Assembly: GCA_041389885.1 (NCBI GenBank)
Contig: JAWKRB010000021.1
Span: forward strand, 1 to 64,000
Origin: JAWKRB01 sp041389885
GTDB taxonomy: Bacteria > Myxococcota_A > Polyangia > Polyangiales > Ga0077539
Direction of reading: 5' to 3'
Length of the DNA stretch: 64,000 nt
Shown here: positions 24,958-35,172 of the stretch, in pieces
Layout: every line of letters begins with the position of its first letter
Position numbering within the stretch: position 1 is the first letter of the stretch
Program-made: the position numbers and the translations under genes
Notes under the pieces: generated by a model
What the model was told of the DNA's origin: nothing
Database searches by the model: none
What the model saw: the letters and a program-made list of their open reading frames with translations, nothing else

Positions 24958-27900
24958 TCAGCGCCGCGCGGTGCTCAAGCCCCGGAGCGCGAGGTCGCAG
25001 TCTTCGATGTACGCGCGGTTCTCCGCCGCGCCGGCCTTGGTGAGGGCCTCGCGCAGGAGCCTTCGCGCGCGCTCGCCGTCGCCGCTGCGAATCGCGAGGA
25101 GCCCGAGGAGGTAGCGCGTCTCGATGGCGTCGGCGAGAAAGCCCTCGGACTCCAGCGCCGCCTGCGCGGTCTCGATGCGCGCGCTCGCCGCCGCGCCGTC
25201 TCCGCCCTCGCGCGACCCCTCGAGGAACGCGATGAACGCCTCGCAGCGCGTCGCCAGGCGGGTGAAGCCCCGGCGCTCGGCGAGGTCACGCGCCTCGTTG
25301 AACACCGCGAAGGCCCGCGGGCCGTCAGAGACGCGCCAGCACGCCTCGCCGAGGGTCACCAGCGCGGCGCAGAGCTCGACCGCCCGGTGCTGCTCCCGCG
25401 CCTGCTCCACCGCGAGGTCGGCCTCGCGCAGCGCCGCGGGGAGGTCTCTCGCGAGGAGCAGCACCTCGGCGCGGGTGCGGGCGATCTCGGCGCTGAGCGT
25501 CGGGTCATGTTCGTCGCGCGACGCGGTGAGCTCGGCCTCGTCGAGGCTCGCCGTGGCCGCGACGCGGTCGCCGCTCGCCGCCTGCGCGCGGGAGAGCGAC
25601 AGCAGCGCGCGGGCGTGCTCGGCCTCGAGGCCCGCGTCCTTGGCGATGCGCACGGCCTCTTCGAGGTGGCGCAGGGCCTTGCCGAACTCGCCGCGCTCGA
25701 CGTGCACCGCGCCCAGCGTCGACACCACCCTGCCCCGCAGCGCGCGCTCGCTCAGCAGGTCGGCCAGCGCCAGCGCGCGCTCGAGCACCCGCACCGCCTC
25801 GGACATGTGCTGCCGCCGCGCGAGGAGCCTGCCGTGCACCGTGAGCAGCCGCGCGAGGGCCGCGCGGTCGCCCACCTCTTCGGCGTAGGGGGCCGCGAGG
25901 CGCAGCCGCTCCACCGCGGCGTCGACGTTGCTCGCGTGGAGCCCCGCCTCGCCCAGGAGTTCGTAGGCCGCGATCACCTGCGCGGGGTCGGGGCGCGCCG
26001 AGGCGAGCATCCGGTCGAGGGCGCGGCCGAGGGTCACCACCGCGGCGTCGGGGGCGCGGTCGCGGAGCTGCCGGCGCGCGGCGCGCTCGAGGTACTGCGC
26101 GGCCTTGACCCGGTCGCCGCCCTCCCACCAGTGGTGCGCGAGGCGCTCGGCGAACTCGTCGAGGCGCGCGTGAAACACCCGCTCGGTGACGGCGACCACC
26201 GCGGCGTGCAGGGTCTTGCGCGTCTCGAGGGTGAGGCTGTCGTACACCGCGTCGAGGAGGATCTCGCTCGCGAAGCGCCACTCGCCGTCGCCCTCGTCGC
26301 GGAGCAGCCCGCGCTCGGTGAGGGCCGCGAGGGCGGCGTCGAGCTGCGCGTCGCGCATCGAGACGGTCTCGGCGAGCTGCGGGCGAAACACCCGCGAGCC
26401 GATGACCGACGCGACCTGCAACACCCGGCGCTCGGCCGCGCCCAGGGAGGCCAGGCGGCTCGCCACCACGCCCCGCAGGGTCTTCGGGACCTCGGCGCGC
26501 ACCGACTCGCGACGCCAGGTTGCGGCGCCGTCGGCGACCTGCACGGCGCCGGCGTCGACGAAGGCCTTGAGGTACTCCTCGAGGGCGAGGGGGTTGCCCG
26601 ACGCGCGGGCCCAGAGCTCGTCGAGGAGGTCGGCGGGGGGCGACGCGGTGAGCGCGAGGGTCTGCATCACCAGCGCGCGGCTCTCGTCCTCGCTGAGGGG
26701 GCCGAGGGCGATGACGCTGCGGTGCGGGAGGTCGTCCCAGGGCCGCTCGCGCCCCGCGCGGCCGCTGAGCAGCACCACCACGCGCGACCGCGGCGCGTTG
26801 CGAATCAGGTCGTTGACGAGGTTCGCGGAGAGCTCGTCCATGTGCTCCGCGGCGTCCCACGCGAAGACCGTGATCTGGTCTTCGCCGAGGCGCGTGGCGA
26901 TTTTGCGCAGGGCGCTGCGCAGCGGGCGCGACGCCGAGTCGAGCGACTCCATGCTCGCGCTCACCACCCCGAGGACCACCCCCACCGCGAGCATCTCGTC
27001 GGGGGTGAGCCCCAGCTCGCGCACCCGCCGCGCCTTCTCGCGCATCGAGGCCTCGTCGTCGCTCTCGTCGATGCCGAGGAGCTCGCGCAGCAGCGCCTGA
27101 AGCCCCGAGAGCGGCACGTCGCGGTCGTGCGAGACGCAGGTGGCCATGTACCAGGTGACGGGGTGGTTCATCCGCCGCAGGCGGTAGTGAATCTCCTCGA
27201 CGGCGCGGCTCTTTCCCACCCCCGCCTCGCCCTGCACCAGCACCACCTGCAGGCCCTTGTTCGCGGCCTTCGCGAGGATCTCGCCGAACTGCCGAAAGAC
27301 CTCCTTGCGCCCGACCACCCTGCGGCGCACGGCCCCGCGATCCCCCAGGACCGCGAGCACCCCCCCGTCGCGCCGGGCGAGCTCGTAGAGCTCCCGGAGC
27401 TGCGGCTCGGCGCCGGCCGTCGCCAGCAGGGCCTCGTCTCCGCGCTCGGCGAGGGCGCGCACCGCCGCGAGGGCCTCGTCGAGGAAGCCGCTCTGGTGGG
27501 GCTGCCGGTCGGCGTCGAAGAGCAGCCGCGCGGGGTGCAGCCCGAAGCCCAGCCGCGCGCCGGGCGGGAGGGTCACCGACGGGCGGATCCGCGAGACCGC
27601 GCGCGCGGCCTCGGTGGTGTCACGGCCGTCGGGGTTCTCGAGCCCGAAGGCCAGCACGATGTCGTCGTCGCCGCGCGCCACGACGCCCGCGCCGCGCCGC
27701 GCCGCGAAGGACGCCACGGGGTCGAGCAGCGCCGCGCCCTGCCCCGCGGGCGCGCCACCGCACGCACCGCGAGGAGCGTCACGTCCCGGCGCTCGTTGTG
27801 CGGAACCACCTGCGCCGCAGAGACATCGTGCACGCCGCGGGGCGGGGTGGTGAGCACGACGCTGTCGCGGCCGATGTCTTCGAAGAGGTCGGCGGCGTTC

Positions 27901-28841
27901 ACCGCGGGGGCGATGGGGAGGTCGTCGCGGTTCGCGCGCAGGAGGTCGGCGAGGTCGGCGGAGCCCACGCGGCGGCCGAGGGTGTAGAGCACCGCGATGA
28001 GCTCTTCGTACATCCTCGCGGCGGTGCCGGGGCGCGACCCGGGGTCGAGGGACATCGCCGAGTCGATGATCTTCGCGAGGGTGTCGGGCACGTCGGGGCG
28101 GAGCTCGCGCAGGTCGGGGCGATCGGCCGCGCGCACCCGCTGGAGCACGAGCTCCTTGGACGGCGCGGCGTGGGGGTTCTCCCCCGCGAGGGTCTCCCAG
28201 AGCGTGACGCCGAGGGCGAAGAGGTCGGCGCGGCTGTCGACGTCCTGCGCGTCGGCCTGCTCGGGGGCCATGTACGCGTATTTTCCGCGCACGGTGCCGG
28301 CCTCTTCGACGGTGGTGCGCGCCTTCGCGATGCCGAAGTCGGTGACCTTCACCTCGCCCTCGAAGGAGAGCAGCACGTTCTGCGGCGAGATGTCCCGGTG
28401 CACGATGCCGAGCAGTCGTCCGTGGGCGTCTTTGCGGCGGTGCGCGTAGTCGAGGGCGCGGGCGACCTCGCAGGCGATGAACACCGCGATCTCGACGGGC
28501 ACGCGCTGCCCCGTTCGCCGCACGTTGCGGATCACGTGCGCGAGGTCGGTGCCGAGCACGTACTCCATCGCGATGAAGTAGGTGTCCTCTTCGCGGCCGA
28601 GGTCGAAGACCTGCACGATGTTGGCGTGCGACAGCGCGACCGAGAGCCTCGCCTCGTGCAGGAACATCTCCACGAAGGTCTGGTTCTGCGCGAGCGAGGG
28701 GAGGATGCGCTTGAGGACGACGGTCTTCTCGAAGCCCTCCACGCCGTAGCTCTTCGCCTTGAAGACCTCGGCCATGCCCCCCTGGGCGATCTGTTCGAGG
28801 AGCTGATACCGACCAAAGAGCAGCAGGGAATCGTTCGTCAC
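24958..28841 (-). CDS. Ser/Thr kinase / cyclase-like / AAA ATPase / TPR protein, frameshifted
   Basis: One gene of about 1294 codons whose reading frame breaks near 27730-27775. N-terminal part (28841 down to about 27770): Hanks kinase with GGMAEVFK, catalytic loop HRDISPQN (Ser where most kinases have Lys), VTDFGIAK and MAPEQ. Then a degenerate nucleotide-cyclase-like segment that starts in one frame (RRDVTLLAV) and continues in the other (VVARGDDDIVLAFG). The second frame goes on with a STAND-type ATPase (P-loop QGEAGVGKS) and about ten TPR-like helical repeats to the stop at 24958. The span is one base short of a whole number of codons, so a single missing base explains it. GTG at 28841 is the probable start. 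Kinase-ATPase-TPR fusions of this kind are typical of myxobacterial signalling. Confidence 0.8.
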
Positions 28842-28957
28842 GACCGTTGGCGCGCAGAGGCTGTGATGACGGCGACGAGCGCCTTGTATCCTGCGCCGCG
28901 GCATCATACCCCAATGCTCCCCGACGCGAGACCACGCGTTCTGCTCCCCCGGACTCT

Positions 28958-30124
28958 ATGAACCACTCGACCCGCCTCGCCGCCCTGGGCTCCGCCGCCG
29001 TCCTCTCGCTCGCCGTGTACCTCGGGGTCGCCGCCCTGCGGGGTCCCCGCCCTGCCGTGGCCGCGCGCGTGTGCGAGGCGACCTGGTCGGTGTCGCTCGG
29101 CGCCGAGGCGCGCGAGCTCCCCCACAGCCTCGCGGCCCTGCGCGGCGAGGTCTGGGCCGTGGTCGTGCGCGAAGGCGAAGGCGCGCAGGCCCGCATCGTG
29201 CGCGCCCGAGACGGTCGGCTCCACCAGCAGGTGCTCACCGCCCGCGCTGACCGACCCGACGCGCTCAGCCCGTGGATCACGGGCCACGACGGCCTGCACC
29301 TCGTCGCGGGCACCGCGGGGGAGGCCAGGGTGATCTCTCCGGGCTCCGCCGACCGGGTGATCGCGCTCCCCCGACGCGACCGCGCGCCCTCCCTCGCGGC
29401 GGCCCTCGCGGCGAGCGGCGACGTGACCCTCCTCGCGCGGTGGGAGGGCACGCCGGGCGCGAGGCTCCTCCCCGGCGACGACGCCGACTGGCTCGCCGCC
29501 TCGGGGGCGCCCGAGGCCCTCGCGCGCACCGCCACCCGGCTGACCCTCGACGCGATCACCCTCCCCGGCGGCGCTCCGGCCCTCGCGACCACCCTCTCGT
29601 CGGCCCCCGCGGGCGAGGGCTGCGCGCCGGGCGCGTGGGTGTCGCTCCGCGGCGCGACGGGGGCGGCCACGGCGCGGGCGTTGGTCCCCGCGTCCGAGGC
29701 GCGCTGCGGCGACGCGGTGCGCGGGGTGAGCTGGCGGGGCGCGAAGATCGCCGCCGTGATCGACACCGCCGCGGGGGTTCGCGTGGTGATGGGCGATGTC
29801 TCCACGGGCGCGCCGGCGCAGGTCGCGCTCGAGCCCGCGGGGACGAGGGTGCTCGCGGCCTCGGCGGTGCACGTCGACGGGGCCGTGCTCGCCCTCTGGA
29901 CCACCCCCGGACGCGACGCCATCGCCTTGCGCTACAGGCTCTTCGACGACGACGGCGCCCCCCAGGGGGAGCCCGGCGCGCTGGGCGAGCTCCTGGCGTC
30001 TCCCGAGGGCGCGCGCGCGTCGGCGATGGCGGCGACGGCGACGGGCCCGCGGGAGGCGGCGATGGCGCTGGCGACCTCCCACGGCCCGCGGCTGTTTCAG
30101 CTGCGCTGCGGCGCGGACCGGTAG
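28958..30124 (+). CDS. Membrane-anchored or secreted protein of unknown function
   Basis: A 388-residue protein with one N-terminal hydrophobic helix (AALGSAAVLSLAVYLGVAAL) and the rest predicted outside the cytoplasm. The body contains repeated short beta segments (GEVWAVVVREGEG, DGLHLVAGTAGEARV, VLALWTTPGRDAIALRY) of the sort found in beta propellers, but no named family is recognised. Two Cys near the N-terminus and near the end (VCEATW, LRCGADR) could form a disulphide. It diverges from the kinase giant and is followed after 51 bp by ddl. No ribosome site is evident before the ATG. Confidence 0.7.
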   Translation: MNHSTRLAALGSAAVLSLAVYLGVAALRGPRPAVAARVCEATWSVSLGAEARELPHSLAALRGEVWAVVVREGEGAQARIVRARDGRLHQQVLTARADRPDALSPWITGHDGLHLVAGTAGEARVISPGSADRVIALPRRDRAPSLAAALAASGDVTLLARWEGTPGARLLPGDDADWLAASGAPEALARTATRLTLDAITLPGGAPALATTLSSAPAGEGCAPGAWVSLRGATGAATARALVPASEARCGDAVRGVSWRGAKIAAVIDTAAGVRVVMGDVSTGAPAQVALEPAGTRVLAASAVHVDGAVLALWTTPGRDAIALRYRLFDDDGAPQGEPGALGELLASPEGARASAMAATATGPREAAMALATSHGPRLFQLRCGADR

Positions 30125-30175
30125 CCGCGCGCGGGGAACTGGCGCGGCGCCCCCCGGCGGTGATAGCCCGCGCGA

Positions 30176-31282
30176 ATGCGCAGCAAGCTGAGGGTGGCGG
30201 TGGTGTTCGGCGGTCGCTCTGGGGAGCACGAGATCTCCCTGCTCTCGGCCCGCTCGGTGCTCGACGCGCTCGACCGTGACCGCTACGAGCCCGTGCTCCT
30301 CGGGATCGACCACGAGGGGCGCTGGCACCTTCAGGAGTCGGCCCGCACGCTCCTCGGCGCGCCGGGGGAGCCCCTGCGCCTCGACCGCGACGCGCCAGGG
30401 GTGAGCCTCGCGTGCGGCGACGGCGCGCTGGTGCCCGTCGACCGCGACGAGGCGCGAGGCGCGATCGACGTGGTCTTCCCCGTGCTCCACGGGACCTACG
30501 GCGAAGACGGCGCGATCCAGGGGCTCTTCGACATGGCCGACGTGGCCTACGTCGGCAGCGGGGTGCTCGGCTCCGCCGTCGGCATGGACAAGGACGTCGC
30601 CAAGAAGCTCCTCCGCGCCGAGGGCGTCCCCGTGGTCGACGGCTTCGCCGTGCGCGCGGGAGAGACCATGGACGTCGCGTCTACCATCGCCTCGCGCTGG
30701 GGCTATCCGGTGTTCGTGAAGCCCGCGAACATGGGCAGCTCGGTGGGGGTGTCGAAGGTCCGTGACGAGTCCGAACTCGCTGCGGCGCTGGAGGATGCGT
30801 TTCGCTTCGACCGCAAGGTGCTGATCGAGCGCGGCCACCGGGTGCGCGAGGTGGAGGTCGCGGTGCTGGGCAACGACCACCCCGAGGCGAGCGTCGCGGG
30901 GGAGATCACGCCGACGCACGAGTTCTACTCGTACGAGGCGAAGTACCTCGACGCCGAGGGCGCGCGGCTGCAGATCCCCGCCGACGTGGACGACGCGCAG
31001 ATGCGCGCGCTGCGCGAGCTGGCGGTTCGCACGTTTCGCGCGCTCGACCTCTCGGGCATGGCCCGCGTGGACTTCTTCATCGACCGCGACGACGGCGCGG
31101 TCTACGTGAACGAGGTGAACACCATCCCGGGGTTCACGAAGATCAGCATGTACCCGAAGCTCTGGGAGGCGAGCGGGGTGAAGTACCCCGAGCTCCTCGA
31201 CCGGCTCATCGCGCTGGCGCTGGAGCGCCACGCCGCCCGCCGCGCGCTCTCGACGCGCTACGCGGGCGCGTCGAGAGCGTGA
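30176..31282 (+). CDS. ddl: D-alanine--D-alanine ligase
   Basis: A 368-residue ATP-grasp ligase that makes the D-Ala-D-Ala dipeptide for peptidoglycan. Hallmarks: VVFGGRSGEHEISLLSARSV at the N-terminus, the serine loop MGSSVGVSKV, the KYLDAEGARL omega-loop region, and the Mg-binding end YVNEVNTIPGFT. Length fits the longer DdlA form. No Shine-Dalgarno is seen; a TAGCCC hexamer ends six bases before the ATG, which would place the transcript start at or very near the start codon. Confidence 0.96.
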   Translation: MRSKLRVAVVFGGRSGEHEISLLSARSVLDALDRDRYEPVLLGIDHEGRWHLQESARTLLGAPGEPLRLDRDAPGVSLACGDGALVPVDRDEARGAIDVVFPVLHGTYGEDGAIQGLFDMADVAYVGSGVLGSAVGMDKDVAKKLLRAEGVPVVDGFAVRAGETMDVASTIASRWGYPVFVKPANMGSSVGVSKVRDESELAAALEDAFRFDRKVLIERGHRVREVEVAVLGNDHPEASVAGEITPTHEFYSYEAKYLDAEGARLQIPADVDDAQMRALRELAVRTFRALDLSGMARVDFFIDRDDGAVYVNEVNTIPGFTKISMYPKLWEASGVKYPELLDRLIALALERHAARRALSTRYAGASRA

Positions 31283-31286
31283 ACCC

Positions 31287-31670
31287 GTGAAAGAGATCGA
31301 ACGCATCCTCGCCGACGCGCCCCTCGACGACCCCGACGCGCCCTCCGCCGCCGAGGTCCTCGAGGCGCGGATCGACGCCCTCGGCTGGGAGCCCGTGCTG
31401 GAGCACCTGCTCGGCGTGCTGCGCGAGCCAACGCGACGGCCCGCGGACTGGGACACCGCCGCGGAGGTCCTCTGGGGCGCAGCCCTCGACGGGCGACCCC
31501 TGCCAGCGGATCGGGTGATCGCGCACCTCTGTCTCCGCTGGCCGACGAGCGCGGGCGAGAACAACCTCGCCTGGAGCCTCATCGCGAAGCTGAAGGGCGT
31601 CGAGTACCTGTCTCCCTACGACCCCCTCGCCGACGAGGGCGTGCGTCGCGAGCTCGCGCGGCTGGGGTGA
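31287..31670 (+). CDS. Small protein of unknown function downstream of ddl
   Basis: A 127-residue acidic, mostly helical protein beginning with GTG (MKEIERILADAPLDDPDAPS). It starts 4 bp after the ddl stop, so it is probably co-translated. Phrases such as WEPVLEHLLGVLRE, DWDTAAEVLWGAALDGR and WPTSAGENNLAWSLIAKLKGV look like conserved helical packing and resemble small solenoid-type proteins, but I do not recognise a family. No catalytic motif, signal peptide or membrane helix. Confidence 0.7.
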   Translation: MKEIERILADAPLDDPDAPSAAEVLEARIDALGWEPVLEHLLGVLREPTRRPADWDTAAEVLWGAALDGRPLPADRVIAHLCLRWPTSAGENNLAWSLIAKLKGVEYLSPYDPLADEGVRRELARLG

Positions 31671-31700
31671 GCGCGCCGAGAATGGTGCACAATCCCAGGC

Positions 31701-34097
31701 ATGTCCCGACGCCTGCGGCTCGCCCTCCCCCTCTGCCTCGCGGGATGCTCCGAGCCCGCCCTCGCCCCCCGAGACGCCTCCGTCGCCGACACCTCACCTC
31801 CCCTCGACGCGCCCGCCGACGCGAGCGTCGACGCGCCCGCGGTCGACGTCCCGCCCCTGCCGCCGCCTCCCCTCGCGCCCCTGCGCGAAGCCGTCGCCCT
31901 CACCGAGCAGCGCTGGCTCACCGCGCGCTCCATCGGCGTCGACCCGGTCATCGAGCGCGTCGAGCGCCGCGAGTTCACCTACCCCGAAGCCGGCAGCGGC
32001 TCGGGGCTCGCGTGGCGCGAGGTCACCCCCGGCGCGTCGGGCGAGCTGGGCTCGGTGCCCGCCAACAACTTCCTCTGGGGCGTGACCCGCCTCGAGCTCG
32101 CCGAGGGGCAGTACGCCTTCGCCCGCGTCGACCGCGCCGCGGGGGTGTACACCGACCACGCGCCGCAGCCCGCCGACATCTACGGCTCCGGGCGCATGCG
32201 AATTCCCCTTGTGCCGCAAGGCGATGGCGTCGTCGCCGTGCGCGGCGTGGGCGGCCGCGGCGCGGTGGTGGCGCAGCTCTTTCGCACCGAAGACGAGCTG
32301 GTGTTCAACCTCGACGACCTCACGGCGCCCGAGCTGGTCGCGGGAGAGTCTCGCCCGCAGTGGGTGGGCGTCCCCATGCTCAACCTCACGCGCGCGCCCG
32401 CCCTCGACGTGACCGCGCGGGTCGAAGAGAGCGACGCCTTCGAGGCGACGGCGATGCGCGCGCCGTCGATCCCCGCGGGGGCGGTCACGCAGGTCGCGTT
32501 CTCGCTGCGCCCCAAGCGCCCGTATCCCCTCTTGATGACCCCGCAGCGCGTCGCGCTCCGGGTGGAGTCTCCCTCGATGCGCTTCTCGTATCGCCGCGAG
32601 ATCGAGCTCACGGTGGTGGCCCCGGCGGCGGCGCACCGGCGCACCTTCGTGTCGCGCATGGACGGCTCGGCGCAGTACTACGGCGTGCTCCCGCCCTCGA
32701 ACTTCGACGCCGCGAGAGACTACGCGCTGGTGCTCTCGCTCCACGGCGCCGGGGTCGAGGGGATCGGTCAGGCCCGCGCCTACAGCGCGAAGGACTGGGC
32801 GTACGTCATCGCGCCCACGAACCGCCGCCCCTTCGGCTTCGACTGGGAGGTGTTCGGCCGCGTCGACGGCCTCGAGGTGCTCGACGACGCGACGCAGAGC
32901 GCGCGCATCGACCCGACGCGGGTGTACGTCACGGGGCACTCGATGGGGGGCCACGGGACGTGGCAGTTTGGCGTGCTCTTTCCCGGCCGCTTCGCCACGG
33001 TGGGGCCGTCTGCGGGGTGGGACTCGTTTCAGTCGTACACGGGCCGCGCCGCGCCCCGCGGGGCCTTCGCGCGCTCGCAGGCCTCGAGCAGCTCGAGCGC
33101 GTACCTCTCGAACCTCGCGCGGCGCGCGGTGTACGTGATTCACGGCGACGCCGACGACAACGTGCCCGTGCGCGAGGGCCGCACCATGAGCATGCGCGCG
33201 AGGGAGTTCTCGCAGGACGTGACCTACCACGAGCAGCCCGGCGCGGGTCACTGGTGGGACGGCGACCGCTCGCCCGGCGCCGACTGCGTCGACTGGCCTC
33301 CGCTCTTCGAGCTCATGCAGGCGCGCCGCCTCGACCCCACGGAGCTCGACTTCACCTTCACCACCCCGTCGCCCTGGGTGAGCCCGCGGCACAGCTACGT
33401 CACGGTGCTCTCGGCCCTCGGCACCGACGCCGACGTGGTGCTGACGTCGGCGCGCGAGGGCGCCTCGGTGCGGCTGACCACCCGCAACGCGCGCGCGGTG
33501 GAGATTAATGGCAACGCCCTGCGAGACAAGGGGATCACGTCGATCACGGTCGACGGGACCGCCCGCGACGTCCCCGCGTCGAACTTCACCGTCGGGGAGA
33601 CGACGGGAAAGACCCTCGGCCGAGGAGGTCCCTTCAACGAGGTGCTGGAGCGGCCCTGGTGCGCGGTGTACCCCGACGCGGGCCCCGCGGCGCTGCGCGA
33701 GTACGCGAGCTACCTCGTGTCGAGCTGGTCGCTCATCGGCAACGGCGCGGGCTGCGCGCTCCCGCGCTCGGCGGTGACCCCGGCGCTGCGCGCGTCGCGC
33801 AACCTCGTGTGGATCGGCGGCGACCGCGAGGGCGCGTCCCTCCCCGCGAGCGCGCCCTTCGCGCAGGACGAGGGCGGCGTCAGCGCGGGCGATCAGCGCT
33901 GGGACTCCGCGGCGGCGATGACGATCTTCCCCGCGGGCGATCACCTCGACGCGTGGATCACCGTGACGCCGGGCAACGAGCACCTGCTCTTTCGCATCCA
34001 GCCCTTCACCTCGAGCTTCGTGCTCCCCGACTGGTTCGTGTGGGACGAATCCGGCGGACGCGCCGCGGGGTTCTACCGCCCCGACTGGAGCTTCTGA
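31701..34097 (+). CDS. Lipoprotein esterase / peptidase-like alpha/beta hydrolase
   Basis: A 798-residue lipoprotein. The signal peptide ends in LCLAGC and is followed by an Asp/Ala/Pro linker (residues about 20-60). A beta-rich region (about 60-310) precedes an alpha/beta hydrolase domain at about 320-550 with the nucleophile elbow GHSMGGHG, a plausible acid in HGDADDNVPV and a His in GAGHWWDGD, the pattern of PHB-depolymerase and prolyl-oligopeptidase-like esterases. The last 240 residues are another beta-rich domain. Outer-surface ester or peptide hydrolysis is inferred; substrate unknown. CACAAT ends seven bases before the ATG and there is no ribosome site, so the message may be leaderless. 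Confidence 0.82.
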   Translation: MSRRLRLALPLCLAGCSEPALAPRDASVADTSPPLDAPADASVDAPAVDVPPLPPPPLAPLREAVALTEQRWLTARSIGVDPVIERVERREFTYPEAGSGSGLAWREVTPGASGELGSVPANNFLWGVTRLELAEGQYAFARVDRAAGVYTDHAPQPADIYGSGRMRIPLVPQGDGVVAVRGVGGRGAVVAQLFRTEDELVFNLDDLTAPELVAGESRPQWVGVPMLNLTRAPALDVTARVEESDAFEATAMRAPSIPAGAVTQVAFSLRPKRPYPLLMTPQRVALRVESPSMRFSYRREIELTVVAPAAAHRRTFVSRMDGSAQYYGVLPPSNFDAARDYALVLSLHGAGVEGIGQARAYSAKDWAYVIAPTNRRPFGFDWEVFGRVDGLEVLDDATQSARIDPTRVYVTGHSMGGHGTWQFGVLFPGRFATVGPSAGWDSFQSYTGRAAPRGAFARSQASSSSSAYLSNLARRAVYVIHGDADDNVPVREGRTMSMRAREFSQDVTYHEQPGAGHWWDGDRSPGADCVDWPPLFELMQARRLDPTELDFTFTTPSPWVSPRHSYVTVLSALGTDADVVLTSAREGASVRLTTRNARAVEINGNALRDKGITSITVDGTARDVPASNFTVGETTGKTLGRGGPFNEVLERPWCAVYPDAGPAALREYASYLVSSWSLIGNGAGCALPRSAVTPALRASRNLVWIGGDREGASLPASAPFAQDEGGVSAGDQRWDSAAAMTIFPAGDHLDAWITVTPGNEHLLFRIQPFTSSFVLPDWFVWDESGGRAAGFYRPDWSF

Positions 34098-34098
34098 C

Positions 34099-34257
34099 TC
34101 ACCGCGAGAGCGTCACGCTCCGGGTCTGCATCGTGCAGTCGGAGCACCCCGTGCCGGAGTATCGCGCGGTGAAGGTCCCGGTGAAGGCGTTGTTGCTCCC
34201 GAAGGTGCCGGTGAGGGCGTAGGTCACGTTGCCCCCTCCCGGCGCGGGTCTGCTCAT
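34099..34257 (-). CDS. 52-residue ORF, possible fragment of a secreted beta protein
   Basis: A short frame between two annotated genes, starting 6 bp after the stop of the gene at 34264. The peptide alternates hydrophobic and polar residues (NVTYALTGTFGS, AFTGTFTARYSGTG) and carries a CSDC pair, like the end of an extracellular beta domain with a disulphide. It lacks a signal peptide and a clear ribosome site. It may be a remnant of a larger gene or a genuine small protein; doubtful. Confidence 0.35.
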   Translation of the reverse strand: MSRPAPGGGNVTYALTGTFGSNNAFTGTFTARYSGTGCSDCTMQTRSVTLSR

Positions 34258-34263
34258 CGCCGC

Positions 34264-34809
34264 TCAGCGAGCGTTGAGCTGTTCGAGGGCGTGGTTCGTG
34301 GCCGAGGACATGGCGCGGCGGGTGGCGTCGGCGAGACCGGGGTCTCCGTCGGCGCCCGATCCGGTGAGGGTGATCGCCGACGTACTGGCGAACTCGTAGC
34401 GCCGACCGGGGAGGGTCGAGACCACCACCGAGGCCTCGACGCGCACGCGCCCCGCGCTCCGCTCGACGCGCACCACGTTGGCGTCGAACACATGCCCCCG
34501 CCGCGTGACGCGCGCGCCCATCGCACCTGGGGACGCGCCGCCTTGCGCGCGGGAGACCGCCTCGCTCAGGCCGCGCCGCGCCGCGTCGAGCACGACGTCA
34601 CCGCCCACGCCCGATCCGTTCGCGACGGCGCCCACGGTGACCGACACCCGCGACGCGCCCCGCGCGCCGATCGCGCCGAGGAGCGCGCCGGCGTCGAGCC
34701 CGCGCGCGCGCATGGCCCCCGCGCCGCCCGCGAGGCAGAGCGCGCTGAGGGCGCCGACGACGAGCCAGCGCTTCGGGATGCGGTCGTGGGGTTGTGTGCG
34801 CTGGGGCAA
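34264..34809 (-). CDS. Exported protein of unknown function, TTG start
   Basis: A 181-residue protein with an N-terminal hydrophobic helix (WLVVGALSALCLAGGAGAM), then a domain with VSVTVGAVANGSG, HVFDANVVRVERS and VRVEASVVVSTLPGRRYEFAS, and a helical end. The TTG at 34809 is chosen because a perfect GGAGGAG stands seven bases before it and the signal helix starts right after. The beta core resembles small periplasmic proteins but I cannot name a family. The small ORF at 34099 follows after 6 bp. Confidence 0.65.
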   Translation of the reverse strand: MPQRTQPHDRIPKRWLVVGALSALCLAGGAGAMRARGLDAGALLGAIGARGASRVSVTVGAVANGSGVGGDVVLDAARRGLSEAVSRAQGGASPGAMGARVTRRGHVFDANVVRVERSAGRVRVEASVVVSTLPGRRYEFASTSAITLTGSGADGDPGLADATRRAMSSATNHALEQLNAR

Positions 34810-35172
34810 TGGGGGTCTCCTCCGTAGGGGCAACGTACGCCCGGAGGGGCGGAGGCGCCAACGCGACCTCACCCCACGCGACGCTGTGAAGCCGCGCGAC
34901 CCCTTCGCCCTGAAGGGAGGGGTTCAAGCTCTTGAAATCAATCGAATTTGGCGACGCCGCCCTGGGCTACCCCCACCCAGATTTGTGCCACTCCACGTTG
35001 CCCGTCCTCCGCGTTGCTTCGTCCAGGCGCTCTCGGTTCCTTTGCTTCGTCATTGGATGCCGAGGGCTTTCTCGTCAGGCGCGGCGGCGAGGCGCCGATC
35101 CCCTGAATTGCCGGGCGTTCCTTTGACAGCGTCGCGGCGCCGCGGCCAGAGTCGCGACGCTTGAACGCTGCC
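34810..35172. other. Gene-free divergent region, AT-richer than surroundings
   Basis: This 363-bp stretch between the divergent genes at 34809 and 35173 has no credible coding frame. It contains the ribosome site of the TTG gene, a hairpin around 34900-34924 (CCCTTC/GAAGGG core), an A/T-rich patch at 34932-34956 and a promoter for the kinase near its right end. Confidence 0.5.
35123..35152 (+). promoter_or_regulatory. Probable promoter of Ser/Thr kinase gene
   Basis: A perfect TTGACA at 35123-35128 is followed after 18 bases by CAGAGT (35147-35152), a weak -10. The kinase ATG is at 35173 without a clear ribosome site. Confidence 0.4.

Noticed and set aside
28842..29922. Extension of the ATPase frame beyond the kinase start to 29922
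   Set aside because: It runs antisense through a well-formed exported protein gene and has no kinase-like or other recognisable sequence there.
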